Origin: Myrica gale
Taxonomy: Eukaryota; Streptophyta; Magnoliopsida; Fagales; Myricaceae
Reading direction: 5' to 3'
Assembly: GCA_963930655.1 (NCBI GenBank)
Contig: OZ005611.1
Location: 17,471,001 to 17,535,000 of the forward strand
Length of the DNA stretch: 64,000 nucleotides
In this document: positions 34,001 to 45,440 of the stretch, one piece after another
How positions within the stretch are numbered: the first letter of the stretch is position 1
How the letters are laid out: each line of letters begins with the position of its first letter
Translations under genes and position numbers: made by a program
Notes under the pieces: generated by a model
Databases searched by the model: none
Told to the model about the DNA's origin: nothing
Seen by the model: only the letters and a program-made list of their open reading frames with translations

Positions 34001-34870
34001 ATCTATACAAATGCATTCGTACGATTAGAAAACAGGTTCAAATAGTAAAAACAAGGTTCGAACGTATTGATAGGCGTCTGAACAGCCAACGAAGACCGTC
34101 CACACAGTTCATTAATAAAATAAATATGCAAATCTAATATAAAAAGCGTCAGGACTGCTTTCATCAAGTATTCGAACACACTCAAAAGGAAAATGTATCC
34201 CATTTGGGATGCTACAGATGTCGGATCCCCGTGAGATCGATGTCTGAATGTAAAACACCCAAAATGACATAAAATACGTTTGGACCGTTTTGATATGGAA
34301 TCCAGACACACCTAAAATGACAAAGTATCCCTAGTAGGATACTGCAACGCGTGTGAACTCATGAACAAAGCATCTGGCAGTGTACCTCCACCTCCAACTC
34401 CCACACACTCCCAAAAACACTATCAAATCTCAAACCAATGGACTTAAACAATCCTAAACTCAACACAATCAATTTCTATATAAATATCAATCAAAAAACA
34501 CAATGTAGTATACAAAAAAATAGGATTGAAATTCTATACGTAAAACTAAAAAAAATGAAATACTTACCTATAAAATCATGCTAATTATGAGTAAAACATA
34601 CCTGGATGTGATTCGAGTGTCGAAGGAATGTGATTACGTCAAGATTTGGGAAGAAATGAAGTGCGGGTTGAGATTTTTGTGATAAAATATTCTGAATAAC
34701 TGAAAATGTTGAACTGTTGGACTTTTTAGAATCCCTCAATGAGGTTCGGACGGTTCAACATCGTTCGAACGCTTTTTCAGTACACATCGCCCAATGAGAG
34801 TCCTCCGTATTAAATGCTAAAATTTAAACCGTTCAAAATGGTTTAAAACATTAAAACTAGGTTTAAAATA
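34001..34870. repeat. Dispersed repeat, continuation upstream of the transposon remnant
   Basis: It contains further motifs of the CGTTCGAACG/GTCCGAAC kind (34075, 34745, 34770). No gene or element boundary is visible. Confidence 0.4.
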
Positions 34871-34879
34871 TACGTTTGT

Positions 34880-36163
34880 TAAAACGAACCGGTCGACCGC
34901 TTCAAGTTACCGTTACCAAACGATCATATTGTCAGAAGCTCAATGACTCTATTTTAAAACCAACCGGTCAACCGCTATACCAAGCGGTCGAGGACCAGTC
35001 GACCTCTTCAACATAAACACATAGTCTGGTTCTTTTAAAACCACATTTTTTACCACTTTTAAACATCCAATTTTTAAGACATACTTCCCATAAGTATACA
35101 AAAGGTTTAAGAGTTTGTTTGGGGAATTTTTAAACATTTAAAAACATCTTAATCTTTCAAACAAAAGGTAAAACGGTTTATGTACGTTTTGAAAGATATG
35201 CAAATGTGATTCAAAATCCTTGTCAAAAGTGAAACAAAGTGTTACAAGGAATACACCCTAAGGTCTTGAATCTTCACTTTTGAGCTCCTTTCATCTTCTT
35301 GATCTTCTTTGTTCAAGTCTTTGGCTCTTTCATCAAAATGTCAGTTTTATAAACTCTATTCATTTATTGGTATAATCAAAATTTCGATTGAGCACAGAAG
35401 CAAATAATCTCCCCCTTTTTTATGATGACAATAAATTCATAGTTTTGGGATGACTCCCCTTATCTTTTGCAATTGGATAAACATTTAACGCTTGAGACAA
35501 AGCATTAGTAGTAGCCATTTGGATTCATAAAGAGTAAAACAATCAAAACATAATCCAATTCAAAAGGAGAATATATAGTCAACAAAATTATTAAACACAT
35601 TTCTCCCCTTTTGTCGCATCAAAACGACAAAGGACACATTTTTCACCAAATATACATTCTAAAAAAACATCAGATGATCAAAGGGAATACAAGCATATAG
35701 ACATTTAAGGAATCTCCTCTTTTGTCAAATAAAAAGAGAATGCATGGATAGAACTCAAAAAGTCATATTTCATCCAATAGAGGACCGGTCTACCTCTTCA
35801 CCAGCCTGTTGAGGACCGGTCAACCGCTCGACCTCTTCAACATAATCACATAGTCCAGTTCTTTTAAAACCATATTTTTGACCACTTTTAAACATCCAAT
35901 TTTAAAGACTTACTTCTCATTAGTATACAAAAGGTTTGAGAGTTTGTTTGGGGTGTTTTGAAACATTTAAAAACATCTTAATCTTTCAAACAAAAGGCAA
36001 AACAGTTTATGCACGTTTTGAAAGATATGCAGGTGTGATTCAAAATCCTTGTCAAAAGTGAAACAAATAGTTACAAGGATTATACCCTAAGATATGCAAG
36101 TGTGATTCAAAATTCTTGATCAATTTATTGAAATCATCAAAATCTCGATTGTGCACAAAAGCC
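34880..36163 (-). repeat. Fragments of a third Sirevirus family: two partial LTRs and an internal piece
   Basis: Segments 34955-35280 and 35790-36110 are direct copies of each other (about 330 bp each, beginning near GACCTCTTCAACATAA). Between them, 35408-35765 holds minus-strand polypurine-like motifs (AAAAAAGGGGGAGAT at 35408-35422; GATGCGACAAAAGGGGAGAA near 35600), the multiple-PPT pattern of Sireviruses. The LTR pieces carry GACCGGTC-type palindromes (34890-35010 and 35780-35850). No coding is retained. Confidence 0.6.
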
Positions 36164-36420
36164 AACAGAATCTGATGCTGAAGAAATCTTGTAAGTGGTG
36201 TATGACATGCTCATTAGGTAACGCCTGAAACTGCATAATGTAAACAAAAAGACCCTATAGAAACTTCATGAGGATCAACTTAAAAGGGATAACGTCATTG
36301 TCAAACTTGAAGAGTACATCGAGTTGGTCGATGATTTGAAAGTGAAGAATGTGGAGCTTGAAGCTGAAGTCGAACTGTAGTGGCAGCTTCAGCTATAGGC
36401 AGGGTAGGTTGCTGCCAAAG
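36164..36420 (+). pseudogene. Sirevirus gag C-terminal fragment
   Basis: The translation contains KTL*KLHEDQLKRDNVIVKLE and VDDLKVKNVELEAEVE, the coiled-coil part that follows the zinc knuckle in Sirevirus gag. It is short, isolated and broken. Confidence 0.45.
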
Positions 36421-37062
36421 GCCTCCAAAATTTGGAGGCCATATGAAAAATTTTCTTTAATGTGTATATTCATAAAATATTTAATGTTAAGGCCTAAAAA
36501 ATTTAACATTAAAACTATTTGTATAGAAATTTATTAATTAATTTTTATTCTCTAAAAATTATTAAATTTCCTTGATAAAGTGAACCATTAACAGTTCACC
36601 CGTTTATAAAAGCTCCTTTATTAAAGCATCATTAGCCTTATAATGTCCATTTAATTAATATTTATTCTATAAAGAGGTCTATTAAATCTCTTTGATTGAA
36701 GTAACCATTAATTCTTCACCCTTTTATAAAGTCTCTTGCATCTATCAACCTTATGACGTTTCTCTATTTAAAAGGTATTAATTGCAAATTGATTCAAATG
36801 AAATTCAATAAAATCAATCTTATAAAATCTCTTCTTTTATAAAGTCTCCTTTATTAAAGCATCGATCAACCCTATAATTAATATTTATTTTATAATGAGG
36901 CCTATTAAATCTCCTTGATTGAAGGAATTATTAACTCATCACTCATTTATAAAAGTTTCTTACATCGACCATTCCTCGTCTCTTTTTTTAAAATATATTA
37001 ATTACAAATTGATTCAAACAAAATTTAATAAAAACTATTTCCTAATACAAGTGAAGGTACGT
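36421..37062. repeat. A+T-rich irregular tandem repeats
   Basis: Segments beginning ATTAAAT(C/T)TC at 36681 and 36904, with a weaker copy at 36561, recur with related neighbours (TTATAAA(A)G(T/C)TCC, TTTATTAAAGCATC, ATTGATTCAAA). A 25-bp piece at 37038-37062 is a perfect copy of 37157-37181 in SIRE-F gag. No gene. Confidence 0.6.
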
Positions 37063-38270
37063 AGGGACTTGCTATAACTATTGGAAGACAAGGATGAGAA
37101 TCTACATACAAGCCATTGCTTACGAACTTTGTAGAATTATTTTCAGAGGGCCTAGATTTCCTAATACAAGTGAAGGTACGTTGATAGATGAAAAGGATTT
37201 TGATGACATTGATCTTAAGGTCATGTCTATGAATTCTAAAGCTATGAATGTGTTATTTTGTGCACTTGATTCAAATGAATTTAATCGTATTTCTGGTAGT
37301 GATACCGCGAGAAAAATTTGGGACAAATATCAAGTGGCCCCTGAAGGTACGAATCAAGTGAAAGAAGACAAAATTATTATGTTTGTTCATAGTTATGAGC
37401 TTTTTAAGATGAAACCCGATGAAAATATTTCTTTCATGTTTACTTGCTTTACCAATATTAGACTAATATACTAATGTTGAAATGGTGAGAAACATCCTTA
37501 GATGTCTTCCAAAAGTCTGGGAACCCAAGGTAACCACCATTCAAGAAGCCAAAGACTTAACAAAGCTTCCCTTGGATGAGCTCATGGGATCTCTTATGAC
37601 CCACGAGATGAACCAAGTAAAAGGAGATGAAATTGAAGGAAAAGAAAAAAGATAAATCGCCTTAAAAGCATCATACTCTATTAGTGAAGAAGAGGAAGTT
37701 GCAAACTTTTGTTTGATAGCAAAGGAAAGTGGGGATGAGGAACAATCTTCACTTACTCAATATTTTTCATTTGATGAATTGCAAGATGCGTTTAATGAAC
37801 AATACCTTGAACTAAAAAAATATTGTCAAAATATTGTTCTTTCAAAAAGAATTTTGAAAGTATTGCAGAAGATAATGATACTTTGAAGAGTGATGTCATA
37901 TCTCTTGTAGATGATCTTGCAAGGACCACAAAAGAAAATGAAAAACCTTTGTAAAGTGATTCAAGTATTTTGATTATTGAAAATGACACCTTGAAAGTGA
38001 AAGTTGACTCTCTTACAAATGATCTTGCAAGGTGTAATTACTCAAGGAAAGAAAAAACTTTGAAATTCTTCTTGCTTCTCAAAGGTGTTGCTTCAACAAA
38101 AGTGGCATTGTATATAATTCTTTCAATGATAAAAATTTTTACTCATATATGATCACAAAATCAACTCCATCATTTATATTGTGAAACATTTGTGGTAAAT
38201 TTGGAGATATATCACATATTTTTCCAGCTATAAATAAATCTTCTAACACCAAAGGACCCCAAAAGATTTG
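37063..38270 (+). pseudogene. SIRE-F gag
   Basis: Open frame 37094-37474 reads MRIYIQAIAYELCRIIFRGP, SMNSKAMNVLFCALDSNEFN, ARKIWDKYQV and FVHSYELFKMKPDENISFMF. After a frameshift near 37466 it goes on with MVRNILRCLPKVWEPKVTTI, QEAKDLTKLPLDELMGSLMT, HEM and then a broken coiled-coil tail. This is the Sirevirus gag capsid region. The first residues are missing and no zinc knuckle is recognisable. The 5' LTR and PBS are absent, so SIRE-F is 5' truncated. Confidence 0.82.
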
Positions 38271-39640
38271 GGTACCAAAAGGATAGATGTGATTCTTTTT
38301 TATAGTAAGCTTGAAGTCAATCGAAGTCAAGGAACATTGGATTCTTGATAGCGGATCCTCCAAGCACATAATGGGGGATATCCATTAGGGAAAGATTATT
38401 GGTTTGGGAAATGTCGGTATGTCTCATAATCTTACTATTGAACATATTATATTTATTGATTGTTTGAAGCATAACTTCATGAGCATAAGTCAAGTATGTG
38501 ATAAGGAAAACCAAGTCATATTTTAATAATCAATATGTATTATTGAAAATATTGAAAACAAGAAAACCTTGTTTGTTGGACATAGATTTGAAAATATGTA
38601 CACTGTTCATTTAGAGAGCATTTCTTGAGGAAATATAAAATGTCTTTCATCTCTAAATGAAAAGGGTAGTTGGTTGTGGCAGAGAAGGCCTGCTCATGCA
38701 AGCATGAACTTGATTTCAAAACTAGCAAAAAAGAATCTTGTTTCGAGTTTACCTAACCTTACTTTTGAGAAAGACAAAATTTGTGCAACTTGTCAAAAAG
38801 GCAAGCAAACCAAAACATCTTTTAAGCCCAAAAGTTTGATGTCCACTTCTAGTTCACTTCAACTTCTACACATAAACTTATTTGGTCCAACCCGAACGCA
38901 GAGTTTAGGGGGCAAATGCTATGACTTTGTTGTTGTTGAAGATTTCAGTAGATTCACATGGGTTCTATTCCTAGCTCATAAAGATGAGGCTTTTCATGCT
39001 TTTGAAAAACTTAGCAAGCGAATTCAAAATGAAAAATGTTTGCAATTTCTAGCATAAGGAGTGATCACGGAAAAGAATTTGAAAATTCCTCCTTTGAAAA
39101 GTTTCGTGGTGAAAATTGTATTAACCACAACTTTTAGGCTCCTAGAACTCCTCAACAAAATGGTGTTGTAGAGAGGAAGAATATGACTCTTGAAGAGATG
39201 GATAGGACCTTGGTATGTGAAAATAATTTGACTGATTACTTATGGGCTGAAGCCATTAGTACAAGTTGTCAAGTTATGAACCATTGCATGATTAGGCATA
39301 TTCTTAAGAAAACTCCTTATGAGCTATGCAATGATAGAAAATCCAACATTAGTTATTTCCATGTTTCGGATGCAAATTTTTTATGCTCAACAACAATAAG
39401 GGCAATTTGGGTAAGCTCGATGCAAAAACGGATGAAGGTATTTTTCTTGGTTATTAAACTTCTAAAAAAGCCAATCGTATTTTCAATAAACATACTCTAG
39501 TTGTTGAAGAATCTGTTCATGTGGTATTTGATGAATCTAACGTTTCTATGAGAAGAGATGACAATGATATTGTAGCTCTAGAAAAAGAAAACCTCAAATC
39601 AACAACTATCTACCAAAGGCCTGAAGTTTGTCAGAAATCA
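38271..39640 (+). pseudogene. SIRE-F protease and integrase
   Basis: The protease motif is WILDSGSSKHIMGD (38337-38380). The integrase zinc-binding part is WQRRPAHASMNLISKLAKKN to CATCQKGKQ. Its core reads LLHINLFGPTRTQSLGGKCY, where Asn replaces the first catalytic Asp of the usual HMDLFGP motif. The C-terminal part is split over frames at 39060-39500 (AEAISTSCQVMNH, KTPYELCNDRKSNISYFHV). Stops at 38389 and 39055 and several frameshifts are present. It is inactive. Confidence 0.82.
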
Positions 39641-40836
39641 TCATATTGATCAAGTCATTGGTAATATGGAGAAAGGTGTAAAAAATCGCTCTTCTTATTA
39701 TCAAGCTAGTAATTTTGTCTTACTTTCTCAAATTGAGCCCAAGAATATTTATGAGGCGAAAGTTGGATCTATGCCATGGAGGATGAACTAAACTAGTTTG
39801 AAAAAAATCTGGTATGACATTTAGTTCATAGACTCGAAGATCATTTAGTTATTAGTCTAAATGTATTTTTCGATACAAAATGGATGAATCTGGGGATGTG
39901 GTAAGGAACAAGGCAAGATTGTGTAGCTGTAACGCCTGTCTTAAGGTAGCTTAAAAGGTTAGGAGTATCACAGTAGCCCAAGGTTATAATCAAGAAGAGA
40001 GAATTGATTTTGATTAGACCATTGCACCTGTTGCTAGATTAAAATCCTTTTGCATGTTGTTCGCCTTTGCATATTTTAATTATTTCAAATGGATGTGAAA
40101 TGTGCATCTCTTAATGCTTATCTTTCCGAGGAAGTGTGTGTAGAACAACCTCCTAAATTTGTAGATGAAAAGCTACAACCCCAAATATTCAAGCTCACAA
40201 AAGCACTATATGACTTGAAGCATGCACCTCGAACATGGTATGGATGATTGAGTTCCTTATTGAAAATAGATTTTCACGAGGTATGATCGATACCACTCTC
40301 TTTACTAAGGAAAAGGAAAATAATGTTAATCATATCATTTTTGTTTCTAATAATGAGTCTCTGTCTGAAGAATGTTCCAAAGTTACGAAAGGTGAATTTG
40401 AGATGAACCTCATGGGAGAGTTGAATTACTTTCTCAGACTTTAGATTAAACAAAATCATCATGGCATATTTATAAACGAAGCCAAATACACAAAAGACCT
40501 ACTCTAAAGATTTGAGATGGACAACTCAAAACCGGCGGGTACACCAATGAGTACATCAACCAAAATGGAAAACGATGAAAAAGGTAAAGACGTTGAACAT
40601 ACAAGGTATCAAGGTATGATTGGATCTTTTCTTTACCTTACTGCGAGTAAACCTGATATAATGTTTAGTGTATGCACGTGTACTAGATTTCAATATTGTC
40701 GTAAGGAATCTCATCTACTTGTGGTTAAAAGAATTTTCGGATATCTTTTTGGCAAATATTTTCACAAAACCCCTTATGAGAATAGATTTTGCTTTATTCA
40801 CCAAGAAATTAGAATGATTTCCTTTGGATTAGATTA
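39641..40836 (+). pseudogene. SIRE-F reverse transcriptase and RNase H remnant
   Basis: RT blocks are heavily mutated: KWMNLGMW for KMDESGVV, a broken LVAQGYNQEERIDFD with a 45-bp insertion, then ENRFSRGMIDTTLFTKE. The YVDD motif itself is lost. The better preserved end is DNSKPAGTPMSTSTKMEN and GSFLYLTASKPDIMFSVC. RNase H is mostly deleted: GYLFG joins directly to KYFHKTPYENRFCFI, the extreme C-terminus. Open pieces are 40235-40444 and 40517-40837. Confidence 0.82.
39928..39972. mobile_element. 45-bp TG...CA insertion with 5-bp duplication GTAGC
   Basis: TGTAACGCC...TATCACA interrupts the RT reading exactly between ARL and AQGY. GTAGC flanks it on both sides (39923-39927 and 39973-39977). 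TG/CA ends and a 5-bp duplication are those of an LTR, so this is probably the two ends of an LTR with the middle deleted. Confidence 0.65.
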
Positions 40837-40983
40837 ATGATATTTACTTGATTTGTGATATAAACCGTGTTAATGTTGCATTGGACATGTTTTGATATGT
40901 GTTTTAACTTGCTATTTCTTCGTTTCCCATTAAAATCATGCTGATTCTTTGAGAAATTATCATATGTATTTTTTTTGCGTGCC

Positions 40984-41195
40984 ATGTGTCAACAATTGGT
41001 AAAACAAGTGTCAACACTTCTGGTTTTCATGGCTGTTTTTTCTAAGGAAGTATGTGTCGACACCATAAATTAATGTTTCAATACATAAGCTTCCCTTTCG
41101 AGAGCCCTCATTAAAATGCATTCGGAAACATGTGCAACATGTCGACACATTGAGCCCATGTGTCGACACATCTTTCGAGTTCGCTGTATTTAAAA
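40984..41195 (+). promoter_or_regulatory. Palindromic array and TATA-like box upstream of SIRE-F ORF3
   Basis: Five or six GTGTC(G/A)ACA(C) sites lie between 40986 and 41170; TATTTAAAA is at 41187-41195, 197 bp before the ORF3 ATG at 41392. Number, order and spacing match SIRE-E (27700-27908), although the pol genes upstream have decayed differently. Confidence 0.5.
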
Positions 41196-41586
41196 TGAGG
41201 GGCACGTGTGTCACATTTAAACTCTTTCGGGCAAAAAAGTTGGCATTTTACTTCCCTCCATCTCACAGAACTCTCTCTCTCACCCAAACGGCGCAAAACT
41301 CTCCTTCCCTCACAAATTCTGTTTATCCACTACTCTCCGTGAAAAATTCCCCACTGATAGCCTTCAATCTCCTAACCCAGCCACTGTCCTGATGTCTTCA
41401 AGCCGTTCCAAGCGTCCCTCTCACTAGACGCCATTTTCTGTCAGTTCAAGGGCAAGAAGGAAAGGACGAAGCACAGAGGAACCCACTCTTACTCCAGAGG
41501 CCTACATTTGCAGGCCAGGGCTTTGCAAGAATAGTTTTGTCCAAGACTTTCAGAATAAGAGAGTAATTGATGGTTGTTGGGATATT

Positions 41587-43768
41587 TGAATACATTACAT
41601 TCTTGGCGAAATTTTAATATATTGCCTAATTATTCGTACCCATATGAACCTTCCTCATCTAATGTTCAACCATATAAAGTCTGCCGCTGAGAAAAAGAAG
41701 CAAGGGCTTCCTTATAGGATGCTTCACACACATATGTTTCATGCTCTTGAAGTTGATTTCACTGGGAAAGTAAGAGAAAAATCCAAAGACTCCAAACAAT
41801 ATAACAAGAAAACTCTTCGGTTGATGAGTTTTATTCAAAATGATGTTGGAGAATGGGTAAAAAAAGACGTGGTGACACCTCAGAAAGGAAGTGAACGGGT
41901 TTCAGATATGGTCTGTAATATTATCCTACCATGGATTGGAAAATTTGAATACATTACATTCTTGGCGATATTTGTAATGTATTGCCTAATTAATCGTACC
42001 CATATGAACCTTGCTCACCTAATGCTCAACCATATAAAGTCTGCCGCTGAGAAAAAGAAGCAAGGGCTTCCTTATAGGATGCTTTTCACACATATGTTTC
42101 ATGCTCTTGAAGTTGATTTAACTGGGAAAGTAAGAGAAAAATCCGAAGACTCCAAACAATATAACAAGAAAACTCTTCGGTTGATGAGTTTTAGTCAAAA
42201 TAATGTTGGAGAATGGGTAAAGAAAGATGTGGTGACACCTCAGAAAGTAAGTGAACGGGTTTCAGATATGGTCTGTAATATTATCCTACCATGGATTGAA
42301 AAATTTGAATACATTACATTCTTGGCATATTTGTAATGTATTGCCTAATTATTCGTACCCATATGTGATGGAGCTCAAGGTGCCGTTTCAAAGGAACCCG
42401 TTCAAGTGCCAAGTGGACCGGTTACAAGAGCCCGAGCAAAGAAGTTCAAGGATGCACTCAACGGGCTAATTCAAGAGGCATGGGATCAAGCAAAGGCGTG
42501 GAACCCCATTCAGCATGACCCATGAATTGTCAATGTGCTCCAAGTTCTAGAAGAGCCCGAGTAGGGTTTTCATTTGAGCATGCAAGGAAGTCTTCTAGAA
42601 GATACTCCTAATTAGGGTTTCGGATGGCATGATTGTGGGACTATTTTAGCCGCACCTTTCTTGCCATATAGGAGCTGATTTCGAGTTTAATTTAGGTGTT
42701 AAGTTTGTTGCCTTTTTGGTTTAGGCGCCAAGCATTATTTCCTTAATAACCGAATCTATTTTAGGTGGCTTTTAGTTTCCTTTTGTACTAGGTTTAGGCG
42801 CCATGTTTAGGAGTGTTTCCTTTTAGGGTTTTCGTGTATAAGATGGCCTATATATAGAGGCCTAAGTTGTAGTTCGAAATGCATTCAATATACACGGTTT
42901 TGTGAGGTTTTAATTCTCTTTGGTTCTTTGACGAACTTCTCGAACTTATCGGGAATTTTCTCGTGGCGTTCAACTCGACTTATCAAACGGATTTCCATCC
43001 CGTTTGTGGCGTCTTCACCATACCGAGGTTCTTGCTTTCCTAAGCAACGGGTCGAGGTTCCATTCGAATCCATCCTAGAGACGATCTTGGGTTCCTCATA
43101 GTTGTTGGGTCTCGTTACGGGTTAACGGGGTTCACATCAATATGAACCTTGCTCACCTAATGCTCAACCATATAAAGTCTGCCAATGAGAAAAAAGAAGC
43201 AAGGGCTTCCTTATAGGATGTTTTTCACACATATGTTTCATGCTCTTGATGTTGATTTGACTGGGAAAGTAAGTGAAAAATCCAAAGACTCCAAACAATA
43301 TAACAAGAAAACTCTTCGGTTGATGAGTTTTATTCAAAATGATGTTGGAGAAATAAAGAAAGATGTGGTGACACCTCAGAAAGGAAGTTAACGGGTTTCA
43401 GATATGGTCTGTAATATTATTCTACCATGGACTGGAAAATTTGAATACATTACATTGTTGGCGATATTTGTAATCTATTGCCTAATTATTCGTACCCATA
43501 TGAACCTTGCTCATCTAATGCTCAACCATATAAATTCTGCCGCTGAGAAAAAGAAGCAAGGGCTTCCTTATAGGATGCTTTTCACACATATGTTTCATGC
43601 TCTTGAAGTTGATTTGACTTGGAAAGTAAGAGAAAAATCCAAAGACTCCAAACAATATAACAAGAAAACTCTTCGGTTGATGAGTTTTATTCAAAATGAT
43701 GTTGGAGAATGGGTAAAGAAAGATGTGGTGACACCTCAGAAAGGAAGTGAACGGGTTTCAGATTCTGA
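41587..43768 (+). repeat. 360-bp tandem repeat in ORF3 (four copies, first partial)
   Basis: The phrase GATATGGTCTGTAATATTAT starts units at 41905, 42265 and 43401; the first unit lacks its start and begins near 41587. The 1136-bp gap between the last two starts equals one unit plus the 774-bp solo LTR, its target duplication and a small deletion. Units differ at only a few bases. SIRE-E has a single copy. Confidence 0.9.
42366..43139 (+). repeat. Solo LTR, 774 bp, target duplication ATATG
   Basis: Ends are TGATGGAGC and TTCACATCA (TGATG/CATCA inverted); ATATG flanks it (42361-42365, 43140-43144). It contains TATATATA at 42849-42856. Starting at its second base, 52 codons are open to a TGA at 42523-42525 and read GPVTRARAKKFKDALNGLIQ in the middle, a tail known from some gypsy polyproteins. 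So the parent element's pol frame ran into its LTR. Confidence 0.85.
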
Positions 43769-44318
43769 GGCAGAAGAAGATAAATATGAGGAAGAGAATT
43801 CAAACTAGTTCTAGTGAGACTCACCTAAGTCAATTTGAGGATTCAATGGCTGAAATCAAGCAGAAATAGAAAAGATTGGGTAATCTTATGGAGGACATGA
43901 CCACCACTATGAAGAAGAGATTTGAAGATATCAAGAAGCTGTTTGGTGTTCATATAGAGCGTTTTGGGGCTCTTAATAAGGAAATGAGCGATCTCAAGCA
44001 TCAAGTCAACAATAACCTCCTTGTGACTAGAAATGTGATTCAGCTTACTGTTGATGAGTTCGCTTCCTCCTCTGTTAAGCTTTAAGCTTATGTCAAATCA
44101 TCAGCTGAGGAGGTTATAAAGGCAACATCAGTGCATATGGAAGCGGATAGAAATCTTCGGCCTCATGTAATGAAATGGACGTATTGGTTCTCCACGACTT
44201 GGATGGACGGGCTAAAAAATTTAAGATTGAGTATCCACCTACTATCAAGAAATCCAAACCTTCTACCTTCACTATAGTCAACTGTTCTTGCTTTCCCCTT
44301 ATCCTAATTTTGATGATG

Positions 44319-44332
44319 CCAAAGGGGGAGAA
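44319..44332 (+). other. Internal polypurine-tract-like motif of SIRE-F
   Basis: CCAAAGGGGGAGAA after TTTTGATGATG, at the same place relative to ORF3 as in SIRE-E. Confidence 0.75.
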
Positions 44333-44940
44333 GCAAGTTATAAGCATTATGGGAAGAAGGGGGATAAGTCTATAAGTGATTATGTTGACTCTCTTGCTCT
44401 TACTGAGGACATTTCATATTGTATTAACCTTATTTTTGTCTTTTTTAAAGTATTTTGTTGGTTGAACATTTGACTTGCCATTATCTGGAAATTCTATCTT
44501 GATGTTTGCTGATCACTTGACTTGCCTTATCTATGAATATCTCCAGTATTTATGTCTCTATTGGATTATTTGGTTATGATCATATCTATTGATTATCTAA
44601 TGGTGTTTAAAAGTGGTTATCTCTTTGCACTTAATTGTGGACATTTGAGATTTGAGATACATGTAGTATTGCTAACTTTCTATTGGTATCAATATGAAGT
44701 CTTGTGTTCTGATTGAAAAATTGAAAGTTTGGGAAGTTGAAAGGAAGCTTATAGAAGTGTTCTTACTTGTTTTTAAATTTTGAAAAATCTTCATTTACAA
44801 AGGAAGCTCTTGCAAAATTTTTATAAAATCTAAAAGTCATTTTTGCTAAAAAAAAGTGATGAAAAACTCCTGCTTGTTATCAAGGGAACTTTTCAATTTG
44901 TTTGCAAATTTGCATTTTTAAAATGATTTTGTCATCATCA

Positions 44941-44953
44941 AAAAGGGAGAGAT
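44941..44953 (+). other. Polypurine tract of SIRE-F
   Basis: AAAAGGGAGAGAT directly precedes the LTR start TGTTAG. Confidence 0.8.
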
Positions 44954-45226
44954 TGTTAGCCCAAGGTTGTTTTGCAAACAATTCATCATTGATTTTGATG
45001 ATAACAAAAATTCTATTTTTTGAAGACTTTTATACTTTAACTTGTAAATCCCAATTTGTAAAATGAATTTCAAAATATTGAGGTTTTCTCTCTAAATTAT
45101 TTTTAAGTGTACTTAAACACCATTACACAAGTTGATAAGATCAATTTTTCATATTGTATGTGTTTAAAGAAGTTTTGGAATGGATTGGACACTTTAAACA
45201 TGCTGATTTTTCTCTCCAACACTTGT

Positions 45227-45440
45227 AAGTGTCGACACATTGAGTGATGGTGTCAACACATTGCACTTACTCCAGAATGCATAAATCATGGTGTCGACAA
45301 CATTTTCAAACTGTGTTCAATGTGTTGACACATTGAAGACAAGTGTCGACACATTGCACTGTCTCCCGAGAGCAAAATTTTAGACTAAGTTTAAAGTGTC
45401 AACACATGAAGACAAGGTGTCGACACATGGTGTGAATTTG
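45227..45440 (+). promoter_or_regulatory. Palindromic array in the SIRE-F LTR
   Basis: Seven or eight sites of the type GTGTC(G/A)ACA(C) occur, several followed by ATTGCACT and CTCCCGA as in SIRE-E. Base changes mostly hit the central CG. Confidence 0.6.

Larger units (their letters stand above)
41392..44350 (+). pseudogene. SIRE-F third ORF: plant transposon/envelope-like protein with internal amplification
   Basis: It starts MSSSRSKRPSH (a stop follows at codon 12), then RPGLCKNSFVQDF as in SIRE-E. About 130 residues of the N-terminal domain are deleted at 41590. The next part, MVCNIILPW..GKFEYITFL to KDVVTPQKGSERVSD, is present as tandem 360-bp units. A solo LTR interrupts the third. The C-terminal coiled coil (MGNLMEDMTTTMKKRFEDIK to QLTVDEFASSSVKL) is at 43876-44085, followed by HVMKWTYWFSTTW. 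Open pieces are 41644-42336, 43185-43391 and 43404-43808. It cannot make an intact protein. Confidence 0.82.
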
